From Streptomyces griseicoloratus (GTDB taxonomy: Bacteria > Actinomycetota > Actinomycetes > Streptomycetales > Streptomycetaceae), in assembly GCF_014534645.1 (NCBI RefSeq), contig NZ_JACVQF010000220.1, forward strand, positions 124,001 to 188,000: DNA of 64,000 bases, written 5' to 3'. Shown here piece after piece: positions 49,832 through 57,514 of the stretch. The notes beneath the pieces were generated by a model. That model had not been told where the DNA came from. It was given only the letters and a program-made list of their open reading frames with translations, and made no database searches. The translations under genes were made by a program, and so were the position numbers. Positions within the stretch are counted from its first letter, which is position 1. Every line of letters begins with the position of its first letter.

Positions 49832-50413
49832 GTGGGGACCGTAACGATCGGCGTGTCGATCGCGGTCCCGGAGCCTCACGGCAGCGAGCTCCAGCAGCTG
49901 CGCGCGGGCTTCGGCGACGCCGCGGCTCACGGCATCCCCACGCACGTCACGCTGCTGCCGCCGACGGAGGTCGACGGCGCCGACCTGCCGGCCATCGAGG
50001 CGCACCTCACCGGCGTCGCCGCGGCCGGCCGGTCCTTCCCCATGCGGCTGTCCGGGACCGGAACCTTCCGGCCGCTGTCACCGGTGGTGTTCGTCCAGGT
50101 CGTCGAGGGCGCGGAGGACTGCGCCCGGCTCCAGACGCGGGTCCGGGACGCCTCCGGGCCCGTGGCACGCGAACTGCAGTTCCCCTACCACCCGCACGTC
50201 ACGGTGGCGCACGGCATCGACGACGCCGCCATGGACCGCGCGTACGAGGAACTGGCCGGGTACGAGGCCGAGTGGACGTGCAGCGGCTTCGCCCTGTACG
50301 AGCAGGGCGCCGACGGCGTCTGGCGCAAGCTGCGCGAGTACGCGTTCGGCGGTGCGGTGGTGCCGCCGCAGGCCGGTGCTCCCCTGGAACGGGGCGGACT
50401 GGCCGCGCACTGA
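49832..50413 (+). CDS. 2'-5' RNA ligase / LigT-like 2H phosphoesterase family protein
   Basis: A 193-residue 2H-superfamily protein with two HxT motifs: THVTLLPP (~40) and HPHVTVAHG (~120). These normally hold the catalytic histidines for cyclic phosphate or 2'-5' RNA bonds. GTG 49832 has AGGAGACGAC upstream. It follows trpS after 174 nt, a neighbour order I recall as conserved, hinting at an RNA-related role. The substrate is unknown. Confidence 0.87.
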   Translation: MGTVTIGVSIAVPEPHGSELQQLRAGFGDAAAHGIPTHVTLLPPTEVDGADLPAIEAHLTGVAAAGRSFPMRLSGTGTFRPLSPVVFVQVVEGAEDCARLQTRVRDASGPVARELQFPYHPHVTVAHGIDDAAMDRAYEELAGYEAEWTCSGFALYEQGADGVWRKLREYAFGGAVVPPQAGAPLERGGLAAH

Positions 50414-50530
50414 CCGGCAGCGGGCCGGACGCCACGGCGAAGACGGGCCCCGTAGCCTGCGCGGCCGGCCCGAGCGGACACGCGACGGCGGCGACATGGA
50501 CCACCGGCCGCACCGGGTCCACGGAGCCCC

Positions 50531-50596
50531 GGTCCGCGCGCCGGCCCTACACCGGCAGCCGCCGGAACACCGCGCGCGGCAGGTGGCGCAGCGCCG
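50531..50596. repeat. Duplicated copy of the SDR gene 3' end
   Basis: 66 bp identical, except for one base, to 50796-50861, which contains the last ~16 codons and the stop of the SDR gene. This copy stands alone in the 398-nt gap 50414-50811. A second word, 23 bp long (starting CCGGCCGCACCGGG), is also duplicated at 50504-50526 and 50672-50694. The gap thus appears to have arisen by local duplication; no gene is seen in it. Confidence 0.85.
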
Positions 50597-50795
50597 CAGC
50601 GCCGATGCCCCGTCGCCTGCGGCCCGTCCGCGGGGGCACCGGACGGCGGTGGCGTGGACCAACCGGCCGCACCGGCCGCACCGGGTCCACGGAGAATCGC
50701 TCCACGCGCGCGTGTCGGCCGGCGCGTGCCCTCGACGTGTGCGGCCCGACGCCGGACGGCTCCCGACGCCGGACGGGGCCCCCGGCGCGGGGGCC

Positions 50796-50861
50796 GGTCC
50801 GTGCGCCGGCCCTACACCGGCAGCCGCCGGAACACCGCGCGCGGCAGGTGGCGCAGCGCCG
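50796..50861. repeat. Parent copy of the 66-bp duplication at the SDR gene 3' end
   Basis: Spans the stop codon of the SDR gene and 16 bases after it; differs from 50531-50596 at one position (T versus C at about the seventh base). Spacing between copies is 265 bp. Confidence 0.85.
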
Positions 50862-51567
50862 ACATCACCACCCGCAGCGCGCCGGGCACCCACACCGTCT
50901 CCGAACGCCGCCGCAGCCCCAGCTCGATGGCGCCCGCGACGGCCTCCGGCGTCGTGGCGAACGGCGCCTCCTCCAGCCCGGCGGTCATCCGCGACCGGAC
51001 GAACCCGGGACGTACGACCATGACGTGCACCCCCGTCCCGTGCAGGGCGTCGCCCAGCCCCTGGGCGAAGGCGTCCAGGCCGGCCTTGCTGGAGCCGTAG
51101 ATGAAGTTGGCGCGGCGGGCGCGTTCGCCGGCGACGGAGGAGAGCACCACCAGCGAGCCGTGGCCCTGGGCCTGGAGCGCGCGGGCGCTGACCAGGCCGG
51201 CCGAGACGGCGCCGGTGTAGTTGGTCTGCGCGACCCGCACCGCGCTGGCCGGTTCCCGCTCGTCGTGCGCCTGGTCGCCGAGGATGCCGAAGGCGAGCAG
51301 GACCATGTCGACGTCGCCCTCGGCGAACACCTTGCCGAGCACGGCCTCGTGGGAGTCCGGGTCGAGGGCGTCGAAGGCGACCGTGTGCGTTTCGGCGCCG
51401 AGGCCGCGCAGCTGCCCGGCGGCCGCGTCCAGGGCGGGGGAGGGGCGGCCCGCCAGCCAGACGGTGCGGGTACGGCGGGCGATCAGCCGGCGTGCGGTGG
51501 CCAGGGCGATCTCGGACGTACCACCGAGGACGAGGAGGGACTGGGGGGTGCCGAAGGCGTCCTTCAC
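50812..51567 (-). CDS. Short-chain dehydrogenase, DprE2-like
   Basis: A 251-residue SDR reductase. Cofactor site: LLVLGGTSEIALATARRL; NNAG-equivalent LAFGILGDQ; catalytic Ser (VVLSSVAGERARRANFIYGSSKAG) with the YxxxK pair Tyr-Gly-Ser-Ser-Lys. It resembles mycobacterial DprE2 (Rv3791), which with DprE1 epimerises decaprenylphosphoryl-ribose to the arabinose form. GTG 51567 has TAGGAG six bases upstream and lies 19 nt after the DprE1-like gene, so they form one operon. C-terminal end is duplicated downstream. Confidence 0.85.
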   Translation of the reverse strand: MKDAFGTPQSLLVLGGTSEIALATARRLIARRTRTVWLAGRPSPALDAAAGQLRGLGAETHTVAFDALDPDSHEAVLGKVFAEGDVDMVLLAFGILGDQAHDEREPASAVRVAQTNYTGAVSAGLVSARALQAQGHGSLVVLSSVAGERARRANFIYGSSKAGLDAFAQGLGDALHGTGVHVMVVRPGFVRSRMTAGLEEAPFATTPEAVAGAIELGLRRRSETVWVPGALRVVMSALRHLPRAVFRRLPV

Positions 51568-51586
51568 GACAGCTCCTAGAGGTTGC

Positions 51587-52942
51587 CTAGAGGTGGAGGC
51601 GGCGGGCCAGGTCGGAGACGAACACGCCGCGCGGGTCCAGTTCCGCCCGCAGCGCGCGGAACTCGGCCAGGCGCGGGTACATCGCGGCGAGCAGTTCGGG
51701 CCGCAGCCGGGAGTCCTTGGCGAGGTAGACCCGGCCGCCGGCCGCGGCGACCTCCTCGTCCAGGCCGTCCAGGAAGGCGCCGAGGCCGGGCAGGCCGGCG
51801 GGGATGTCCAGGGCGAGCGTCCAGCCCGGCACGGGGAAGGAGAGCCAGCCCGGGCCGGCGTCCCCGAACCGCTTGAGGACGGCCAGGAAGGACGGGCAGC
51901 GGTGCTCGGAGATCCGCCGCACGATCCGGCGCAGGGCGTCCTCCCGGCCGTGGCCGACGACGAACTGGTACTGCACGAACCCGCCGCGGCCGTAGATCCG
52001 GTTCCAGTGGGGCACGCCGTCCAGGGGGTGGAAGAAGGTGGAGATCCGCTGGAGCCGGCCGGCGGACGCGCGGGGGGCCTTGCGGTACCAGAGTTCGTTG
52101 AAGAGCCCGACCGTCGTCCGGCTGAGCAGCCCCTCGGGCACGAAGGCGGGGGCGGGCGGGAAACGGGAGGTGCGGAAGGCGAGTGGCTGCCTCCGTGCGC
52201 GCGTGCGGGCGGGGAGGGCGTCCAGGGGCGCGTGGTCGCCGCGGGTGAGCACCGCCCGGCCGGTCGCCGCGCCGCGGGCGAGCAGGTCGATCCAGGCCAC
52301 CGAGTAGCGGTAGCGGTGGTCGCCGGCCGTCAGCCGGGCCATCAGGTCGTCGAGGTCGCGGGCGCGTTCGGTGTCGACGGACATCAGCGAGGTCTCGACG
52401 GGCTGGAGCCGCACGGTCGCGGTCAGGATCACGCCGGTCAGGCCCATGCCGCCGGCGGTCGCGTCGAACAGGGGCGTGCCGGCACCGACGGTGCGGATCT
52501 CGCCGTCGGCGGTGAGCAGTTCCAGGGACAGCACGTGGCGGGCGAAGGAGCCGGAGACGTGGTGGTTCTTGCCGTGGATGTCGGCGCCGATCGCCCCGCC
52601 CACCGTCACGTACCGGGTGCCGGGCGTCACCGGGACGAACCAGCCCAGCGGCAGCAGGACCTCCATCAGCCGGTGCAGGGAGACGCCCGCGTCGCACAGC
52701 ACGGTCCCGCCGTCGGCGTCGATGGCGTGGATGCGGTCCAGACCCGTCATGTCGAGCACGGCACCGCCCGCGTTCTGCGCGGCGTCCCCGTACGCCCGCC
52801 CCAGGCCCCTCGGGATGCTGCCGCGGGCTCCGCAGCCCCGGACCGCGGCCGCGGCCTCCTCGTACGTCCGTGGGCGGATCAGACGGGCGGCGGTGGGCGC
52901 CGTACGGCCCCAGCCGGTGACGGGAACGGTGTCGGCAGACAT
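51587..52942 (-). CDS. FAD-linked oxidoreductase, DprE1-like
   Basis: A 451-residue FAD-binding oxidoreductase (PCMH/VAO type with ALO-like C-terminus). Signature parts: SIPRGLGRAYGDAAQNAGG, TVGGAIGADIHGKNHHVSGSF and, near the C-terminus, VLKRFGDAGPGWLSFPVPGWTLALDIP, close to the Lys-bearing active-site segment of DprE1. The expected role is oxidation of polyprenylphosphoryl-ribose to the 2-keto form, reduced then by the SDR. Start ATG 52942. It diverges from the PAP2-UbiA-GtrA operon. Confidence 0.87.
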   Translation of the reverse strand: MSADTVPVTGWGRTAPTAARLIRPRTYEEAAAAVRGCGARGSIPRGLGRAYGDAAQNAGGAVLDMTGLDRIHAIDADGGTVLCDAGVSLHRLMEVLLPLGWFVPVTPGTRYVTVGGAIGADIHGKNHHVSGSFARHVLSLELLTADGEIRTVGAGTPLFDATAGGMGLTGVILTATVRLQPVETSLMSVDTERARDLDDLMARLTAGDHRYRYSVAWIDLLARGAATGRAVLTRGDHAPLDALPARTRARRQPLAFRTSRFPPAPAFVPEGLLSRTTVGLFNELWYRKAPRASAGRLQRISTFFHPLDGVPHWNRIYGRGGFVQYQFVVGHGREDALRRIVRRISEHRCPSFLAVLKRFGDAGPGWLSFPVPGWTLALDIPAGLPGLGAFLDGLDEEVAAAGGRVYLAKDSRLRPELLAAMYPRLAEFRALRAELDPRGVFVSDLARRLHL

Positions 52943-53075
52943 GCCGGTGACCGTAGCGCCCCTATGCGAATGATTAGTTCTGAAACCTCACAAGCCTCCC
53001 CGAAACGGGTGATTAATGGTATGTCGCTCGATATTGCCGGACTTCCGGTGCCGTCGCGGTGAACAGTGAGTCCAC

Positions 53076-53579
53076 ATGGACGACCTCGACATGGACCACC
53101 GGACCGTCTCGGTGCTCAGAGCGTGCGGCGCCGACCCGCGCGTGGCCGGCGCCGCCCGCGCCCTGTCGTGGGCGGGGGAGCACGGCGCGCTGTGGATCGC
53201 GGCGGGCATCGCCGGAGCCGCCGCCGACCGCGCCCGCCGCGACGCCTGGCTGCGCGGCACCGCGCTCACCGCGGGCGCGCACCTGGCCAGCATGGGGGTG
53301 AAACGGATCGTGCGCCGCCCGCGCCCCGCGCACGTCGAGCCCCTGGTGCGCACGGCGGGCCGGCACTCCTTCCCCAGCTCGCACGCCACCTCCGCCGCGG
53401 CCGCCGCCGTCGCCTTCGGCGCGCTCGGGGCGCCCGCGGTCCGGCCGCTCGCCGCGGCCGTGTGTCTCTCGCGACTCGTCGCCGGCGTCCACTACCCCTC
53501 GGACGTGGCGGCGGGCGCCGCCCTGGGCGCTCTCACGGCCCGGCTCGGCGCCCGCTGGATGACAGGAGGCAACCCGTGA
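53076..53579 (+). CDS. PAP2-family phosphatase
   Basis: A 167-residue membrane phosphatase. The three PAP2 motifs are present: KRIVRRPRP, PSSHATS and SRLVAGVHYPSDV, so all catalytic residues appear intact. Several hydrophobic helices are interrupted by Ala/Arg-rich loops. In mycobacteria a PAP2 protein (Rv3807c) sits beside the UbiA-type phosphoribosyltransferase and is proposed to dephosphorylate its product; the same pair occurs here, overlapping by four bases. Start ATG 53076; upstream 133 nt are AT-richer and hold the divergent promoters. Confidence 0.87.
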   Translation: MDDLDMDHRTVSVLRACGADPRVAGAARALSWAGEHGALWIAAGIAGAAADRARRDAWLRGTALTAGAHLASMGVKRIVRRPRPAHVEPLVRTAGRHSFPSSHATSAAAAAVAFGALGAPAVRPLAAAVCLSRLVAGVHYPSDVAAGAALGALTARLGARWMTGGNP

Positions 53580-54523
53580 CCGACACGGCCGTCCTGCACC
53601 AGCGCGCCCCCGAGCAGCAGCCGCCCGCGCCGCCCCGCAAGGGCGGCCTGGCCGCCGGTCTGCTCAGGACCGCACGCCCCCGGCAGTGGGTCAAGAACGT
53701 CCTGGTCGTCGCCGCCCCGGCCGCCGCCGGAGAACTGTTCTCCCGGCACGCCCTGACCCGGCTCGCTCTGGTCTTCGTGCTGTTCACCGTCTGCGCGGCC
53801 GCCGTCTACCTCGTCAACGACGCCCGTGACGCCGAGGCCGACCGCGCCCACCCGGTCAAGCGGCACCGGCCGGTCGCCGCCGGACAGGTACCGGTACCCG
53901 TCGCCTACGCCGTCGGGGGCGCGCTGGGCGTCCTCGCGCCCGTCGTCGCGGCCTGGCTCTGCCCGCCCGCCGTCGCCTCCCTGCTGGCCGCCTACCTCTT
54001 CATGCAACTGGCGTACTGCGTCAGCCTCAAGCACGTCCTGGTCGTCGACCTCGCCGTCGTCACCACCGGCTTCCTGATGCGGGCGATGATCGGCGGGCTC
54101 GCGCTCGGCATCCCGCTCTCGCGCTGGTTCCTGATCACGACCGGTTTCGGCGCGCTGTTCATGGTGTCGGCCAAGCGCTACTCCGAAGCCGTCCAGATGG
54201 CGGCGAACGCGGGCGCCACACGCGCGTTGCTCACCGAGTACACCACCGGCTACCTCCGCTTCGTCTGGCAGCTCGCGGCCGGCGTCGCCGTCGTCGCCTA
54301 CTGCCTGTGGGCCATGGAAGAGGGCGGAGTCCCGCACACCAGCGTGCTGCCCTGGCGGCAGCTGTCCATGGTCGCCTTCATCCTCGCGATCCTGCGCTAC
54401 GCCGTCTTCGCCGACCGCGGCACGGCCGGCGAGCCCGAGGACGTCGTCCTGCGCGACCGGGCACTCGCCCTGATCGGCCTGGTGTGGGTGGCGATGTACG
54501 GCCTGGCGGTGGCCAATTGGTAG
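53576..54523 (+). CDS. UbiA-family prenyltransferase, decaprenyl-phosphate phosphoribosyltransferase-like
   Basis: A 315-residue UbiA-fold membrane enzyme with about nine helices. The first Asp-rich motif is NDARDAEADRAHPVKRHRP, very like Rv3806c; the second region has DLAVVTTGFLMRAMIGG and KRYSEA. RPRQWVKNVLV near the N-terminus is also typical. Predicted role: transfer of 5-phosphoribosyl to a polyprenyl phosphate, first committed step toward polyprenylphosphoryl-ribose/arabinose. GTG 53576 overlaps the PAP2 stop; its own stop overlaps the GtrA start. Confidence 0.88.
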   Translation: MTDTAVLHQRAPEQQPPAPPRKGGLAAGLLRTARPRQWVKNVLVVAAPAAAGELFSRHALTRLALVFVLFTVCAAAVYLVNDARDAEADRAHPVKRHRPVAAGQVPVPVAYAVGGALGVLAPVVAAWLCPPAVASLLAAYLFMQLAYCVSLKHVLVVDLAVVTTGFLMRAMIGGLALGIPLSRWFLITTGFGALFMVSAKRYSEAVQMAANAGATRALLTEYTTGYLRFVWQLAAGVAVVAYCLWAMEEGGVPHTSVLPWRQLSMVAFILAILRYAVFADRGTAGEPEDVVLRDRALALIGLVWVAMYGLAVANW

Positions 54524-54987
54524 GCCGCCGGCGCGAACTGCTCGGGTTCGCCGCGGCCGGTCTGCTCGCCTACGCCGCCGACCTGGCCCTGTTCACCTGG
54601 CTGCGCGGCCCGGTGGGCCTCGACCCGCTCACCGCCAAGCTGCTCTCCTTCGTCGCCGGCTGCTCCGTGGCGTACGCGGGCAACGCGCTCGGCACCTACC
54701 GCCACACCCGGCCCGGCGGCCTGCGCGCGTACGCCGTGTTCTTCGCGGTGAACGTCGCCGGGGCCGCCGTACAGCTGCTGTGCCTGGCCGTCAGCCACTA
54801 CGGCCTCGGCTTCACCTCGCAGCGCGCGGACACCGTCTCCGGCGCGGGGATCGGCATGGCGCTCGCCACCGTCCTGCGTTTCTGGGGTACGAGAACACTG
54901 GTCTTCCGTGCCGCGGAAGAACCCGGCGGCACGCCGGAATCATGGACCGGCAAGAGCGGGGGCAGGGTCGGATCATGGACTGGCTGA
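54517..54987 (+). CDS. GtrA-like membrane protein
   Basis: A 156-residue protein with four hydrophobic helices (LGFAAAGLLAYAADLALFTWL; LLSFVAGCSVAYAGNAL; AVFFAVNVAGAAVQLLCLAV; GIGMALATVLRFWGTRTLVF). It matches the GtrA family, which includes Rv3789, a gene next to dprE1 in mycobacteria with a proposed flippase or scaffold role. The TTG at 54517 overlaps the UbiA stop and has GGCGGTGG just upstream; no ATG/GTG fits better. The 3' end overlaps the YihY-like start by 13 nt. Confidence 0.8.
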   Translation: MVGRRRELLGFAAAGLLAYAADLALFTWLRGPVGLDPLTAKLLSFVAGCSVAYAGNALGTYRHTRPGGLRAYAVFFAVNVAGAAVQLLCLAVSHYGLGFTSQRADTVSGAGIGMALATVLRFWGTRTLVFRAAEEPGGTPESWTGKSGGRVGSWTG

Positions 54988-55883
54988 AGAAGCTCCCCGT
55001 CGTGGGGCCCTGGGTGGCACGGCTGATGGCCACGCACGCGTGGCGGTCCTACGAGCGGCTGGACCGGGTGAAGTGGACGCGGCTGGCCGCCGCGATGACC
55101 TTCACCAGCTTCGTCGCGCTCTTCCCGCTGCTCACCCTGGCCGCCGCGATCACCGCCGCCACTCTCACCCGCGAGCAGCAGGACAAGCTTCAGGACAAGC
55201 TCGCCGAGCAGGTGCCCGGCATCTCCGACCAGCTGAACATCGACAGCCTGGTGCAGAACGCGGGCACCGTCGGAGTGGTCTCCGCCGCGCTGCTGCTGTT
55301 CACCGGCATGGGCTGGGTGGAGGCCACCCGGGGCTGCCTGCGCGCGGTCTGGGAGCTGCCCGACGACGACGAGAACCCGGTGCTGCGCCGCGCCAAGGAC
55401 GCGGGCGTCCTGGTCGGCCTCGGCGGCGCGCTGCTGGTCACCGTCGGCATCTCCACCGTGGCCTCCGCGCTCGTCGGCTGGATCATCCGCCGGCTGGACA
55501 TCGACCAGGGCGGCTTCGGCGGGGTCCTGCTGTACGTCGCCGCGTTCGCCGTCGCCGTACTCGCCGACTTCCTGCTCCTGCTCTACGCCCTGACCCTGCT
55601 GCCCGGCGTCGAACCGCCCCGCCGCCGCCTGGTGGTGGCCGCCCTGATCGGCGCGGTCGGCTTCGAACTGCTGAAGCTGCTGCTCAGCGGCTATATGCAG
55701 GGCGTGGCGGCGAAGAGCATGTACGGCACCTTCGGCGTCCCCATCGCGCTGCTGCTGTGGATCAACTTCACGTCGAAGCTGGTCCTGTTCTGCGCCGCCT
55801 GGACGGCGACGCAGAGCAAAGAGAGGGAACTCACGGACGGGACCGGCGACGCACCAGGTCCGGCAGCGGCCAACGGCGGTTGA
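54975..55883 (+). CDS. YihY/BrkB-family inner membrane protein
   Basis: A 302-residue membrane protein with six to seven helices and the family segments RLAAAMTFTSFVALFPLLTL, MGWVEATRGCLRAVWEL, GFELLKLLLSGYMQG and YGTFGVPIALLLWINF. Despite the old label ribonuclease BN, this family is of unknown function and has no nuclease residues. ATG 54975 is used; ATG 54942 is possible without a site. Its 3' end overlaps the convergent carboxypeptidase gene by 53 nt. Confidence 0.87.
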   Translation: MDWLKKLPVVGPWVARLMATHAWRSYERLDRVKWTRLAAAMTFTSFVALFPLLTLAAAITAATLTREQQDKLQDKLAEQVPGISDQLNIDSLVQNAGTVGVVSAALLLFTGMGWVEATRGCLRAVWELPDDDENPVLRRAKDAGVLVGLGGALLVTVGISTVASALVGWIIRRLDIDQGGFGGVLLYVAAFAVAVLADFLLLLYALTLLPGVEPPRRRLVVAALIGAVGFELLKLLLSGYMQGVAAKSMYGTFGVPIALLLWINFTSKLVLFCAAWTATQSKERELTDGTGDAPGPAAANGG

Positions 55884-57120
55884 CCAGGAACGCGCCACCG
55901 GCGAGGAGGACCAGCAGCCCGCCGGTCACGGCCGCCGCCGTCCAGAGGCCGCTGGAGCCGTCGGCGGCCGGAGCGCCCGCCACCGGCTTCGACCCGGCAG
56001 CGCCCTTCCCGGCGCCGCCGGCCTCGCCGGAGGCAGCGGACCCGGGCTGCGGGCTCGCCTGGGCGGCGCTCCTCGGCGGCACCAGCTCGCCCACCGGCCG
56101 CACCTTCCCGGCCGCCTGGAAGCCCCAGTCGAAGAGGCGGGCGGTCTCCTTGTAGACCTCGTTGTGCTCGTCCTTGGCCGGGTTCATGACCGTGACGAGC
56201 AGCACCCTGCCGTTCCGCTCGGCGACGCCGGTGAAGGTGGAGCCGGCGTGGGTGGTGTTGCCGTTCTTCACGCCCGCGATGCCCGGGTAGACCTCCAGGC
56301 CGCTGTCACCGGTCAGCAGCCGGTTGGTGTTCTGGATCTCGAAGGACTCGCGGGTCGTCTTGCCCTTCTTGTCCTTGGTGGTCTTCCCCGGGAATTTCGC
56401 GCGGACCGTGGAGGCGTACTCGCGGAAGTCCTTCTTCTGGAGCCCCGAGCGGGCGAACAGCGTCAGGTCGTACGCGGAGGAGACCTGGCCGGGCGCGTCG
56501 TAGCCGTCGGGGCTGATCACCCGGGTGTCGCCGGCCTGCAGCTCCTCGGCGTGCTCGTTCATCTCCCGCACGGTGTTCTCGACGCCGCCGTTCATCGCGG
56601 ACAGCACGTGCACCGCGTCGTTGCCGGACCGCAGGAAGACCCCGAGCCACAGGTCGTGGACCGTGTAGGTCTCCTCCTCCTTGATCCCGACCATGCTGGA
56701 ACCGGCGCCGACGCCCGCCAGGTCGGAGACCTCGACCTTGTGCTTGGTGGTCTTCGGCCACTTGGGCAGCAGCGTGTCGGCGAACAGCATCTTCAGCGTG
56801 CTCGCCGGGGCCAGCCGCCAGTGCGCGTTGTGCGCGGCCAGCACCTCGCCGGACTCGGCGTCGGCCACGATCCACGAGCGGGCGGTGAGGTCCTTGGGCA
56901 GGACGGGAGCCCCGCCCGCCAGGTCGACCTGGGTCCCGGGCCTGCCGAGCCGGGCACCGCCGACGACCGACATCTGCGCCGGGGGCGTGGCCGACGGACT
57001 CGCCGACGGACTGGGCGCGGCGTGCGCGGCGGGCGTCGTGATCGCGAGCGACGACAGGGTGGTCAGGACGGCGGAAGTGACCAGCAGGGATCGCCTGGCG
57101 GTGTTTTTGGGTGCGGGCAC
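55831..57120 (-). CDS. D-alanyl-D-alanine carboxypeptidase (class C/5-type low-mass PBP)
   Basis: A 429-residue penicillin-binding protein (peptidase S11). Signal peptide ~1-35 ending AHA; SxxK is in APASTLKML, the second motif RSGNDAV supplies SGN, and the third is VKNGNTTHAG in place of KTG. A Pro/Ala/Gly linker and a C-terminal membrane helix (LWTAAAVTGGLLVLLAGGAFLV) with basic tail anchor it outside the membrane. It trims the terminal D-Ala of peptidoglycan stems. GTG 57120 is the best start, but no strong ribosome site is visible. Ends overlap with the YihY-like gene. Confidence 0.9.
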   Translation of the reverse strand: MPAPKNTARRSLLVTSAVLTTLSSLAITTPAAHAAPSPSASPSATPPAQMSVVGGARLGRPGTQVDLAGGAPVLPKDLTARSWIVADAESGEVLAAHNAHWRLAPASTLKMLFADTLLPKWPKTTKHKVEVSDLAGVGAGSSMVGIKEEETYTVHDLWLGVFLRSGNDAVHVLSAMNGGVENTVREMNEHAEELQAGDTRVISPDGYDAPGQVSSAYDLTLFARSGLQKKDFREYASTVRAKFPGKTTKDKKGKTTRESFEIQNTNRLLTGDSGLEVYPGIAGVKNGNTTHAGSTFTGVAERNGRVLLVTVMNPAKDEHNEVYKETARLFDWGFQAAGKVRPVGELVPPRSAAQASPQPGSAASGEAGGAGKGAAGSKPVAGAPAADGSSGLWTAAAVTGGLLVLLAGGAFLVNRRWPLPDLVRRRSRP

Positions 57121-57211
57121 GAGCGAGAACGTACCTGCCGGGCGCGGCGAAGTCCCGACCCCCTCCCCACCCCGGCCACGGAACCGGACACGCGGCGGCG
57201 ATACTGGACGC

Positions 57212-57451
57212 ATGAAGCTCAGCCGCCCCGTCTCCTGGTTCCTGCTCGCCTTCGGGGTGTGGAGTTGGTTCATCTGGATCACTTTCGTCAATAATTTGAT
57301 CAAGGACAGTAGCGGGCTGGCGTTCGAGGACGGTGAACCCACGGCGTACTTCTGGGTCCACCTGCTGCTCGCCGTCGTCTCCTTCGTATTGGGGACGATC
57401 ATCGGGGTCATCGGGTTGCGCGGACTGCGCGCCCTGCGCCGAACGTCATAG
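57212..57451 (+). CDS. Small two-helix membrane protein
   Basis: A 79-residue protein with two helices (VSWFLLAFGVWSWFIWITFV; FWVHLLLAVVSFVLGTIIGVIGL) and a basic C-terminus. I recall a conserved Streptomyces family (SCO4848-like) at this position; function unknown. ATG 57212 lacks a ribosome site but has GATACT six bases upstream, which fits a leaderless promoter. It diverges from the carboxypeptidase gene and precedes the phosphoesterase. Confidence 0.75.
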   Translation: MKLSRPVSWFLLAFGVWSWFIWITFVNNLIKDSSGLAFEDGEPTAYFWVHLLLAVVSFVLGTIIGVIGLRGLRALRRTS

Positions 57452-57514
57452 ACGCAACGCCGCAACCGAACGTCACAGACGTCCTGGACGTCGCAACGGA
57501 GGGGACACGACGGC

